Positions 1-5,734 of a stretch of 7,318 nt of DNA are shown here, piece after piece. The DNA lies in the NCBI GenBank assembly GCA_030145035.1, contig JAQYWL010000015.1:1-7318 (forward strand), in the 5' to 3' direction. The notes under the pieces were generated by a model. That model searched no databases and was not told where the DNA came from. It worked only from the letters and a program-made list of their open reading frames with translations. Within the stretch, counting starts at the first letter, position 1. Each line of letters begins with the position of its first letter. This DNA is from Desulfobacteria bacterium (GTDB lineage: Bacteria > Desulfobacterota > Desulfobacteria > Desulfobacterales > C00003060). A program made the position numbers and the translations under genes.

Positions 1-314
1 GAGTGAACTAGCTCTCCCGCATACTTCCCCGCTCCTGCCAACAGCTTTGCGGCTCTCACTAAGCCAGGAGAAAGCGGCGTATCAAATGGGTCCCTGCTTT
101 CGCACCTTTCGATACGTTGAATATAGTCCCCGGTGTGGATGAGTTTCAGATCACTGTCAGTGGCATAGGGGGGAGTCACAATTTTAAAATCGGAATAGTG
201 GCCAAGTCTTTCTTGAAATAGTTCGATAAAATTCTGGTATCTATCCTGGGTAAGCACATGTCCAAGATCATACTCCTTTAACTTTTCGCTATATAAGATG
301 GCGAATTTACACAT
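1..314 (-). CDS. Histone deacetylase / AcuC-family deacetylase, N-terminal part (runs off the left edge)
   Basis: Reading the minus strand from an ATG at 314 gives 104 codons with no stop to the window edge. Several segments match the start of the histone-deacetylase/acetoin-utilisation (AcuC) family: YDLGHVLTQDRY at residues 15-26 (the GHxxxxxR region), LKLIHTGDYI at 56-65 (family pattern L-x-x-x-H-xx-xYI), and DTPLSPG at 78-84 followed by an alanine-rich helix. These are zinc hydrolases that remove acetyl or other acyl groups from lysines, polyamines or small metabolites; the bacterial substrate cannot be told from this part. The zinc ligands and the catalytic His-His pair lie further on and are outside the window. 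An AGGGG ribosome site lies 4 bases before the ATG. The gene is transcribed away from the rest of the window and its 5' region abuts repeat copy A. Family members are usually 300-380 residues, so roughly a third is present. Confidence 0.85.
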   Translation of the reverse strand, partial: MCKFAILYSEKLKEYDLGHVLTQDRYQNFIELFQERLGHYSDFKIVTPPYATDSDLKLIHTGDYIQRIERCESRDPFDTPLSPGLVRAAKLLAGAGKYAGELVH

Positions 315-380
315 AGTCCCCTGCCATAAACTCAGATTGTGCCTGCCTCCTTATAATCTTAACATATTTGGCCCAGAAAG

Positions 381-409
381 TTGACAAAACTTATGATATC
401 AATTAGAAA
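381..409 (+). promoter_or_regulatory. Candidate sigma-70-type promoter inside repeat copy A
   Basis: A perfect -35 hexamer TTGACA (381-386) is followed after exactly 17 bases by TAGAAA (404-409), a 4 of 6 match to TATAAT. The equivalent arrangement occurs in copy B before umuD. It would drive the PAS gene at 710 with a leader of about 290 bases. It rests on consensus match and spacing only. Confidence 0.4.
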
Positions 410-453
410 TTTGGTATAAAATCGTTTGGTTGCTGGGTAGCGATGTTGGCAAG
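381..453 (-). repeat. Dispersed repeat, copy A (3' end of an unidentified gene family)
   Basis: These 73 bases align without a gap to 3835-3907 (53 of 73 identical by my count). On the minus strand they encode LANIATQQPNDFIPNF, a TAA stop, and then 22 conserved untranslated bases ending TTTGTCAA. Similarity to copy B extends about 20 bases upstream, where a 3-base length difference keeps the frame. The reading frame is open on the minus strand back to about 585, but the upstream part has no recognisable family features. Whether this is a live short gene or a relic cannot be decided from the window. Confidence 0.7.
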
Positions 454-709
454 TTGATCATGAGTCGAAAACCCTCCTGATGATCTACTATATATTGGAC
501 AAGTCACTGACCGAACATGGCATCGGGGCAGATTGAGAGTTCGTAGCGGACTGTGGTATAAGCTCATGTGGTGACAATAAACCAACTGGTAACATAACCA
601 TAGCCTGGGAGAAGAGGTTTATGTGAAGGGCAGAGGCTCATACGTGGTATCACAGATACCAGTGCGAATGGGCCTTTTTGTGTTTTTTAGGCAAGGGGAG
701 GATGTTCTG

Positions 710-2254
710 ATGGCCAGCAAACCAACCTATGAAGAATTGGAACAAAGGGTCAAGGAGTTAGAGAAAGAAGCTGCTGAGCGGAAGCTGGCGGAGGAGGCGC
801 TGCGGGATTCGGAAGAGCGATACCACACTATCTTCGAGCAAGCGGCAGACTCAATTGTGCTCATTGATGGAGAGACCGGGGCGCTCGTGGATTTCAACGA
901 AAGGGCGCATGATAGTCTCGGTTTCACCCGTGAGGAATTCGAAAAACTCAAAATACCCGACTTTGAGGTCATTGAGTCTGCCGAGCAAGTTGAGAAGCAC
1001 ATCAAGAAAATTATTGATCAGGGGGTCGATACGTTCGAAACGAAGCATAGGACAAAGGGTGGCGAGATACGGGATATCCAGGTAAGCAGCAGGGCTATTT
1101 CCATTCGCGGCAAAAATTTTGTTCAGAGCATATGGCGGGATGTCACCGAGCTCAAGCGGGTGGAGGAGACGCTGCGGGAGAGCGAGGAGTTTAGTTCGAG
1201 CTTGCTGACTAATTCTCCAAATCCTATTTTAGTTATCAATCCAGATAGTTCCCTAAGATATGTAAATCTTTCGCTGGAAAACCTAACCGGCTTTTCTTCT
1301 TTAGAGCTCATTGGGAGGAAAGCTCCATACCCCTGGTGGACGGAAGAAACACTTGAGAAAACCAGTAGGGACTTGGAAGAGGCTATGGTTAAGGGAGCAC
1401 AGATGCTCGAGGAGCTTTTCCAAAAGAAGGATGGGGAGCGGTTCTGGGTTGAGATAACCTCTTCTCCGGTGCATAAGAATGGCGAGCTCAAGTATTACCT
1501 GGCAAACTGGATGGACGTCACCGAGCGCAAGCAGGCACAGGAGGTGATGCGGAAAAGTGAAGAGCGGTACCGGCGCATAACCGAGACGGTGACGGACTAC
1601 ATTTTCACAGTTCGCATTGAGGATGGACATCCAGTGGAAACTGTCCATGGCCCTGCGTGTGTTGCTGTGACCGGCTATGCCTCTGATGAGTTTGCTTCCG
1701 ACCCCTACTTATGGATTCGGATGGTGTATGAGGAAGATCGTACGGCCGTCGAGGAGCAGGCCAAGCGCGTGCTTTTAGGGCAAGATGTGCAACCTGTCGA
1801 GCATCGCATCTTGCGAAAGGACGGCGTCATGTGTTGGGTGAGAAATACACCTGTCCCGAACTTTGATGGCCTGGGGAGGCTATTGTCCTACGATGGGCTA
1901 ATCCAGGACATTACCGAGCGCAAGCAGGCCGACGAAGCATTGTTCAAGGCGAACGAGAAATTATACAATTTTAGTCAAGAGCTTGAAAGAAAGGTTCAAG
2001 AAAGGACCGCCGAGCTGGAGGAGAAGAGTAAACAATTGGTTGAGGCTGAAAGACTTGCCGCAGTGGGTAAAATGGCAGATAGGATAGCCCATGAGCTCAG
2101 AAATTCACTGATAGTGGTTGGCGGGTTTGCTCGGAGAGTGAATGAAAAAACGCCTGACGATGACCCAAACAAGAAATATCTTAGGACAATAGTTGGGGAA
2201 GTCGTGGTCTTGGAAAACAAAGTGTCAGAAATCATAAAGGTCGATCCACAGTGA
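710..2254 (+). CDS. Three-PAS signalling protein with a histidine-kinase dimerisation domain but no ATPase domain
   Basis: The 514-residue soluble protein opens with a coiled coil (KPTYEELEQRVKELEKE, residues 4-20). Three PAS units follow (about 35-150, 160-273 and 284-404), each ending in the S-box linker D[IV]TE[RL]K. A second coiled coil (about 405-450) leads into a HisKA-like segment with the H-box AHELRNSL, phospho-acceptor His461; the usual Pro of HE[LI]RNP is Ser466. The chain stops about 50 residues after the histidine, before any N, G1 or G2 box, so it cannot bind ATP as a normal kinase. A strong terminator follows within 20 bases, so this is the natural end of the transcript. There are no membrane segments. 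ATG 710 is chosen over the in-frame GTG 623 because GGGGAGG lies 8 bases upstream and the second PAS gene starts at the same residue. It may act as a phosphoacceptor or heterodimer partner for another kinase; that is inference. Confidence 0.85.
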   Translation: MASKPTYEELEQRVKELEKEAAERKLAEEALRDSEERYHTIFEQAADSIVLIDGETGALVDFNERAHDSLGFTREEFEKLKIPDFEVIESAEQVEKHIKKIIDQGVDTFETKHRTKGGEIRDIQVSSRAISIRGKNFVQSIWRDVTELKRVEETLRESEEFSSSLLTNSPNPILVINPDSSLRYVNLSLENLTGFSSLELIGRKAPYPWWTEETLEKTSRDLEEAMVKGAQMLEELFQKKDGERFWVEITSSPVHKNGELKYYLANWMDVTERKQAQEVMRKSEERYRRITETVTDYIFTVRIEDGHPVETVHGPACVAVTGYASDEFASDPYLWIRMVYEEDRTAVEEQAKRVLLGQDVQPVEHRILRKDGVMCWVRNTPVPNFDGLGRLLSYDGLIQDITERKQADEALFKANEKLYNFSQELERKVQERTAELEEKSKQLVEAERLAAVGKMADRIAHELRNSLIVVGGFARRVNEKTPDDDPNKKYLRTIVGEVVVLENKVSEIIKVDPQ

Positions 2255-2270
2255 GGAATAAACAGAAGGT

Positions 2271-2305
2271 AGCGAGGTCATTGATGGCCTCGCTTTTTCT
2301 TTTTT
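2271..2305 (+). terminator. Rho-independent terminator of the first PAS gene
   Basis: A 10-bp stem with one G-U pair joins AGCGAGGTCA (2271-2280) to TGGCCTCGCT (2285-2294) around a TTGA loop. It is followed by a T-rich run, TTTTCTTTTTT (2295-2305). It starts 17 bases after the stop codon at 2254. The run of T lies only on the plus-strand side, so it works for the plus-strand transcript. Confidence 0.92.
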
Positions 2306-2444
2306 ATCTACCCCATATCGTGGGTAGGTCCAGTCCCAATATCTTCACTCTCCGACTTCCAGATACTGCTCTGAAGGTTGAATAATCAAAGCCTGAAAAT
2401 CTTACCATCCAACCATTATCATAAGATGTAGCCTCAGAATCCAT
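2304..2444 (-). other. Short open reading frame of unknown origin, possible gene remnant
   Basis: From an ATG at 2444 the minus strand reads 46 codons to a TAA at 2304-2306. The composition is protein-like (for example GWMVRFSGFDYSTFRAV at 11-27 and KILGLDLPTIWGR at the end). No ribosome site precedes the ATG, and the frame continues upstream to a stop near 2500, over the TrmO fragment. I do not recognise the family. It fills most of the gap between the PAS terminator and the TrmO remnant, so it may be the tail of a gene cut at about 2440, or a chance ORF. Confidence 0.22.
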
Positions 2445-2446
2445 TC

Positions 2447-2698
2447 TTGCTGATTGTCTATTATCTCCATAAGGTGAATTCAGTAAGGTCGGTCTTTAAC
2501 AGAGGTTTGGACGGGAAAAGAGTCGGCGTTTTTGCCGCTCGGACCCCGTACAGGCTGTCCAAGATCGCTGTTTCAGACGTAAAGCTTTTGAAAATTGAGG
2601 GCCATACCCTTTACGTGGAGGGACTCGATGCAATTGCTGGGAGCCCTGTCCTCGACATAAAATTGGGACTGAGACATGGTGACCGATCTGACAGGTGA
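2447..2698 (+). pseudogene. trmO: TrmO (TsaA/YaeB-like) tRNA methyltransferase, C-terminal fragment
   Basis: The frame from a TTG at 2447 reads RVGVFAARTPYR (residues 25-36), VKLLKIEGHTLYVEGLDA (45-62) and PVLDIK (67-72). This is the C-terminal half of the TrmO/UPF0066 fold, which uses S-adenosylmethionine to N6-methylate t6A37 in certain tRNAs. The N-terminal half is absent: an in-frame TAG lies just upstream (2429-2431), and no N-terminal motif can be found back to the terminator. The family's nearly invariant RPNPIG motif reads RLSKIA here, so a cofactor- or substrate-binding segment has decayed. The frame also runs into unrelated residues after LDIK. No ribosome site supports a start at 2447. 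I read it as a non-functional remnant. The similarity is seen by eye; the family role is established knowledge. Confidence 0.75.
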
Positions 2699-2710
2699 AT
2701 ATCCACGGGA

Positions 2711-2883
2711 ATGAAAGCGCTTCACAAGGAATGCAAATGGTATGTGGTATGCCCGATGAAGCGATTCTATGAGCATGGAAAACTTAATCGAAAGTGGGTT
2801 GACCGGTATTGCTATGGAGAGTGGCAGAACTCCACCCCGATTCCATGCTCCCGGATGGCTCTATAGATGAAACTCTGGGTTAA
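2711..2883 (+). pseudogene. Small cysteine-containing conserved protein, broken by an internal deletion and frameshift
   Basis: An ATG at 2711 opens 51 codons to TAG 2864-2866. The first 40 residues carry CKWYVVCPMKRFYEHGKL (8-25) and WVDRYCYGEW (29-38), with cysteines at 8, 14 and 34. In another frame from about 2833 to the TAA at 2881-2883 the DNA reads HPDSMLPDGSIDETLG. I recall small proteins of about 70 residues in anaerobic bacteria and archaea in which a CKWYxVCPMKRFYE start, a YC-x-G-x-W-x-x-C middle and an HPDWMLPDGSIDE end occur together. On that basis a segment with the fourth cysteine, about a dozen residues long, has been lost with a change of frame near 2830. Four such cysteines suggest metal or Fe-S binding, which is inference. 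It starts 12 bases after the TrmO fragment, so the two may once have been an operon. Confidence 0.62.
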
Positions 2884-2906
2884 CAGAACCTGAGGTTGAA
2901 AAAAGC

Positions 2907-2997
2907 TGATCATCTTGCCAAGCGGTCTATGACGAAATAATGATATGCTTTAGATATCGTTACATTTCCAGCAGTTATGATTGTGGCAAGAGATCAT
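2907..2997. repeat. Degenerate back-to-back copies of the dispersed repeat forming an inverted repeat (copies D)
   Basis: TGATCATCTTGCCA (2907-2920) and TGGCAAGAGATCAT (2984-2997) are inverted copies differing by a single-base bulge. The left arm continues in the plus direction as CTTGCCAAG...TATGACGAAAT, resembling copy B with about 11 bases lost. The right arm continues in the minus direction as CTTGCCACAATC...AACGAT, resembling copy A with small indels. Both have lost the stop codon and the TGTCAA end. Their reading frames are broken, so these are relics. They could also form a long hairpin in RNA. Confidence 0.5.
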
Positions 2998-3057
2998 AAC
3001 CGCAAGTGTAACCGGAACCCCCCCTGTGGAATGATCCGGCGCCAATGTTTCTGAAAC

Positions 3058-3086
3058 TTGCAATAACGCCTCTATCGTGATAAATT
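3058..3086 (+). promoter_or_regulatory. Weak candidate promoter for the antitoxin-toxin pair
   Basis: TTGCAA (3058-3063) and TAAATT (3081-3086) are separated by 17 bases, about 85 bases before the antitoxin start. Each hexamer has two mismatches to the consensus, so this is only a best guess. Confidence 0.25.
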
Positions 3087-3171
3087 GAGAGTAATCTTCA
3101 TGAAGTATCTGATCTCCACAAAAATATAGACAATGGACCACCAGTGCGAAGTTGCGGGGGTTAGTATCACC

Positions 3172-3402
3172 ATGTCCACATTATTGGATAATATGATCCA
3201 TCAGGCACTAGCCTTGCCGGCTGAGGGCCGAGCCAAGCTGGCCCACGAATTGATTGTTAGCCTAGACGAGACGAGCGATACTGATGTTGAAGCTGCTTGG
3301 GATCGAGAGATCGAGAGACGAGTAGCCGAGGTTAAACGGGGCGATGCCCAAGGCAGACCAGCCGAGCAAGTTCTAGCTGAGATTCGAGCGAAATACCGGT
3401 GA
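3172..3402 (+). CDS. Addiction-module antitoxin (PF09720 / TIGR02574-type)
   Basis: The 76-residue product has the two hallmarks of this small antitoxin family. A helix of the type ALALPAEGRAKLAHELIVSLDE lies at residues 12-33, and the tail VEAAWDREIERRVAEVKRGD (39-58) is followed by GRPAEQVLAEIRAKYR. Such proteins bind and neutralise RelE/ParE-like toxins and often repress their own operon. The ATG at 3172 is preferred to the in-frame ATG at 3133: the family begins shortly before the LLxxALxLP helix, and the 13 extra residues are not family-like. The ribosome site is weak (GGGGG 11 bases upstream). Its stop overlaps the toxin start by four bases (GTGA), the usual coupling in such operons. 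The partner toxin appears crippled, which would leave this an orphan antitoxin. Confidence 0.88.
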   Translation: MSTLLDNMIHQALALPAEGRAKLAHELIVSLDETSDTDVEAAWDREIERRVAEVKRGDAQGRPAEQVLAEIRAKYR

Positions 3403-3647
3403 AGCCCGTTGTAATTCACACAGACGCTGAGTTAGAGCTGTGGCAGGCGGTTAGCTTTTACGAAAATAAAGTGTCGGGTCTCGGACTCGATTTTGAGACG
3501 GAGACGGGTCGCATACTTGCCGAGATTCAGGAGACACCGAAACGGTACCCTAAGGTGAAGCATGGGGCCAGGCCATACTACTGGCTTGGCAGGACAAAGG
3601 AGCAACTGCCAGACTCACTCACAGAACAACGTACTCCAGATGAGTGA
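3399..3647 (+). pseudogene. RelE/ParE-family toxin with an apparent internal deletion
   Basis: A GTG at 3399 overlaps the antitoxin stop and gives 82 residues. The first 55 match the family's N-terminal helices: DAELELWQAVSFYENKVSGL (9-28), then GLDFETETGRILAEIQETPKRYPKVKHG. A full-length member then has about 30-35 residues of core strands (an RRFPYxVxY block and a hydrophobic VxAVAH strand) before a C-terminal RRPxYWxxR motif. Here KHG runs directly into ARPYYWLGR (57-65), so the core is missing while the C-terminal motif is kept in frame. The last 17 residues (TKEQLPDS to PDE) are not typical. ParE/RelE toxins inhibit gyrase or cut ribosome-bound mRNA; without the core strands this one should be inactive. 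Alternatively, the match to the C-terminal motif is chance and the gene is simply truncated. Confidence 0.68.
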
Positions 3648-3834
3648 ATGAGACTTCTTGTTGACTATTGAAGACTCCCAAACCTTTCAGTGTGCCGCTG
3701 GTATCACGAAATAGTGGCCTCAAACTGAATATCCCACCTTGACCAAAGCCATAGGGCTTCGAGCCGGAATTCTCGATCCGTTCTCCTGACAACAGCCTCC
3801 CAGAACCCCAGCCCATCATGATTTCGTCAAAACC

Positions 3835-3863
3835 TTGACAAATCTTACGATTTCGGTTACAAA
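3835..3863 (+). promoter_or_regulatory. Candidate promoter for umuDC inside repeat copy B
   Basis: TTGACA (3835-3840), 17 bases, then TACAAA (3858-3863). The geometry is identical to copy A. It lies 93 bases before the umuD start. It is supported by consensus match and by conservation of both hexamers in the two copies. Confidence 0.4.
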
Positions 3864-3907
3864 TCGCCAATAAATTCGTCTGGTTGGTGAATTGCCATTC
3901 TGGCAAG
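3835..3907 (-). repeat. Dispersed repeat, copy B (3' end of an unidentified gene family)
   Basis: This copy is the same length as copy A and about 73% identical. On the minus strand it encodes LARMAIHQPDEFIGDL, a TAA stop, and the conserved tail ending TTTGTCAA. Relative to copy A the changes are conservative (N to D, D to E, I to M, Q to H, F to L), and many are third-base changes. The upstream frame reads FLTQY before LARM, compared with FSTHDQ in copy A. It contains a small perfect hairpin, TTGCCA-TTC-TGGCAA (3892-3906). Confidence 0.7.
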
Positions 3908-3921
3908 ATATTGAGTCAAGA

Positions 3922-3943
3922 AGGGTGTGAACTAAACACTCCT
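3922..3943 (+). promoter_or_regulatory. Inverted repeat just upstream of umuD, candidate operator
   Basis: AGGGTGT (3922-3928) and ACACTCCT (3936-3943) form an imperfect dyad around GAACTAA, with one extra base in the right arm. It ends 13 bases before the umuD start codon. An SOS operator would be expected in this region, but the motif matches neither the E. coli nor the Bacillus LexA box as I know them. It could be a lineage-specific box or an mRNA hairpin touching the ribosome site. Confidence 0.3.
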
Positions 3944-3956
3944 TGGAGGTGATTAT

Positions 3957-4388
3957 ATGGTTACAAAGATAGAGGCCATATTTTATCCTGAGCGAACAAC
4001 GGAATGCGAATGCCCTTTGTTCATGGTTCCGGTTACAGCAGGCTTTCCATCACCTGCAGAAGATTATATAGAAGGCAAGCTGGATCTGAACAAACATCTT
4101 ATCAAACATCCCGCCGCAACATTTTTTGTGAGGGTCACAGGAGATTCCATGGTCGACGCCGGGATACATCCCGGAGATATTCTGATCGTGGATCGTGCCA
4201 TCGAACCCGCTGATAAAAAAGTCGTAATCGCTATAATTGATGGGGAATTAACGGTTAAAAGAATTCGTATGTTAAAAGGCAAGGTTTTTTTGGTGCCTGA
4301 AAACGAAAATTACAAGTCCCTGAAGATAGAAGAAGAAATGAATTTTGAGATTTGGGGTGTAGTAACAAACGTAATCCATCCTCTTTAA
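3957..4388 (+). CDS. umuD: UmuD, self-cleaving subunit of DNA polymerase V (S24 peptidase)
   Basis: The 143-residue protein is close to E. coli UmuD (139) in length and plan. The RecA-stimulated cleavage site is Ala28-Gly29 (AGFPSPAEDY, where E. coli has Cys-Gly). The catalytic Ser64 sits in VTGDSMVDAGI and Lys101 in ELTVKRI, spaced 37 residues apart as in E. coli (S60/K97). The fold-defining segments HPGDILIVDRA and WGVVTNVIHPL are present. There is no N-terminal DNA-binding domain, so it is UmuD, not LexA. Autocleavage to UmuD' activates translesion synthesis with UmuC after DNA damage. The ribosome site GGAGGTGA lies 5 bases before the ATG. The gene ends 20 bases before umuC, forming the usual two-gene operon. 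It looks intact and functional. Confidence 0.96.
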   Translation: MVTKIEAIFYPERTTECECPLFMVPVTAGFPSPAEDYIEGKLDLNKHLIKHPAATFFVRVTGDSMVDAGIHPGDILIVDRAIEPADKKVVIAIIDGELTVKRIRMLKGKVFLVPENENYKSLKIEEEMNFEIWGVVTNVIHPL

Positions 4389-4408
4389 CTTTTATCAGGT
4401 AATGCCTT

Positions 4409-5680
4409 ATGTCCCCTATCTTTGCGATTGTAGATTGCAATAATTTCTATGTCTCCTGTGAGCGGGTTTTTAACCCGAAGCTTGCTGGAAAGCCTGTTGT
4501 GGTGCTTTCCAACAATGATGGCTGTGTAGTTGCCAGATCAGATGAAGCCAAGGCTATCAGTATCAAAATGGGTGTTCCGGTATTTAAGATTAGTAATTTA
4601 ATTAAAACCCATGAAGTACAGGTCTGCTCATCCAACTACGCACTTTATGGCGATATGTCACAAAGGGTAATGACGACCCTTTCCGAATTTACTCCTGATA
4701 TTGAGATCTATTCTATTGACGAAGCATTTCTGGATCTGTCTCGGTTTAAACGATACAATCTGACCGATTATGGACACAGGATAAGGTCTACGATAAAGAA
4801 ATGGATTGGCATTCCTGTTTCTGTCGGCATTGCGGAAACAAAGACGCTTGCCAAAATCGCTGGCCGGATAGCCAAGAAGTCAGAAAAAACAGGCGGCGTT
4901 TTAGACTTAACTGCATCGCCTTATCTGGACAGGGCTCTTGCAATAACAGATGTGGAAGATGTTTGGGGCGTTGGACGTAGTTATTCCAGGTTTCTTAAAG
5001 AAAACGGCATAAAAAATGCGCTGCAACTCCGTGATGCTGGCGATAGTTTCATAAAAAAAAGAATGGGTATAGTAGGGCTCAGGATGGTTCGGGAACTTAG
5101 AGGTGTTGCCTGCTATTCCCTTGAACGCTGTCTACCCCCCAAAAAGGGGATTACCGTATCCAGATCGTTTAAAGATTCAATAAAAACCCTGACTGAAATG
5201 AAGGAGGCTGTTGCCGCTTATGTATCTATTGGGGCCACGAAACTGCGAAAGGAGCGTTCAGCGGCAGGCGTGATTATGGTTTTTTTGATGACAAATCGTT
5301 TTCAACAGGAACGCCATTATTTTAACTTAGAAACCATTCAGCTTCCAGTTCCAACCAGTGATACGTCGGAGCTTATCCAATATGCCCATGAAGGTCTTAA
5401 AAAGATTTACATGAAAGGATATTTGTACAAAAGGGTGGGAGTCATGTTCAAGGACCTGGTGCCTGACGGTCAGATTCAGTCGATCTTTTTTGACCGCAGG
5501 GATCGAAAGCGTTCAGAGAAACTCATGCTGGTTCTTGATAGAATAAACGATAGGATGGGGTCAGGAACCTTGAAATATGCAGCGGTAGGCTTGGGCCGCA
5601 ACCAGAGATGGCAAACCGTGTTTGAAAGGCGCTCACCAGCCTACACAACAAACTGGGATCAGTTGCTTAAAGTATCATGA
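4409..5680 (+). CDS. umuC: UmuC, catalytic subunit of Y-family DNA polymerase V
   Basis: At 423 residues (E. coli 422) the protein is full length. The catalytic metal ligands are all present: Asp9 in IVDCNNFYVSCE, and Asp104-Glu105 in YSIDEAF. Tyr14 is at the position of the steric gate that excludes ribonucleotides. Further family blocks are VVVLSNNDGCVVARS (30-44), VSVGIAETKTLAKIA (137-151), the helix-hairpin-helix region VWGVGR (185-190), the little-finger domain (about 245-350), and the C-terminal AYTTNWDQLLKV (411-422). A likely beta-clamp-binding motif QSIFF lies at 357-361, where E. coli has QLNLF. With UmuD'2 and RecA it copies across lesions at low fidelity. It is co-transcribed with umuD and its ribosome site (CAGGT) is modest. 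No terminator could be seen after the stop. Confidence 0.96.
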   Translation: MSPIFAIVDCNNFYVSCERVFNPKLAGKPVVVLSNNDGCVVARSDEAKAISIKMGVPVFKISNLIKTHEVQVCSSNYALYGDMSQRVMTTLSEFTPDIEIYSIDEAFLDLSRFKRYNLTDYGHRIRSTIKKWIGIPVSVGIAETKTLAKIAGRIAKKSEKTGGVLDLTASPYLDRALAITDVEDVWGVGRSYSRFLKENGIKNALQLRDAGDSFIKKRMGIVGLRMVRELRGVACYSLERCLPPKKGITVSRSFKDSIKTLTEMKEAVAAYVSIGATKLRKERSAAGVIMVFLMTNRFQQERHYFNLETIQLPVPTSDTSELIQYAHEGLKKIYMKGYLYKRVGVMFKDLVPDGQIQSIFFDRRDRKRSEKLMLVLDRINDRMGSGTLKYAAVGLGRNQRWQTVFERRSPAYTTNWDQLLKVS

Positions 5681-5734
5681 AGCCAGCAAGTGCAGATAGG
5701 CAGAACCACCGGCATGGGCTGAAAAAACTAATGA

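Larger units (their letters stand above)
315..709. other. Divergent intergenic region between the deacetylase and the first PAS gene
   Basis: This gap of about 395 bases separates two divergently transcribed genes. It contains repeat copy A (381-453) and a promoter-like element at 381-409. On the minus strand, a GGAGG-like sequence at about 348-352 is followed by only a six-codon reading frame (ATG at 327), so it is probably not used. A GTG at 623 opens the frame of the downstream PAS gene 29 codons early, but those codons have no family similarity and the ribosome site is at 710. The rest (454-700) shows no gene I can support. Confidence 0.6.
3648..3956. other. Intergenic region before umuD
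   Basis: This gap of about 309 bases holds repeat copy B (3835-3907), a promoter-like element (3835-3863), a short dyad (3922-3943) and the umuD ribosome site. The left part (3648-3830) has a long minus-strand frame (to about 3619) that continues through the repeat, but in a different frame from the aligned LARMAIHQPDEFIGDL peptide. It has no recognisable motif, so I do not call it a gene. Confidence 0.55.

Noticed and set aside
446..470. TGGCAAG motif as a sigma-54 promoter (-24 element)
   Set aside because: No GC doublet at the -12 position (TTGC) follows at the right spacing in any of the copies.
623..709. In-frame upstream extension of the first PAS gene from a GTG at 623
   Set aside because: The 29 extra codons have no family similarity. 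A strong GGGGAGG site sits before ATG 710, and the paralogous gene at 6231 starts at the equivalent residue.
3133..3171. Longer antitoxin start at ATG 3133
   Set aside because: There is no ribosome site, and the 13 added residues do not fit the family, whose first helix begins just after the ATG at 3172.
3619..3906. Minus-strand 95-codon ORF across the gap before umuD
   Set aside because: It runs out of frame with the conserved repeat peptide, covers the tail of the toxin frame, and shows no family motif.
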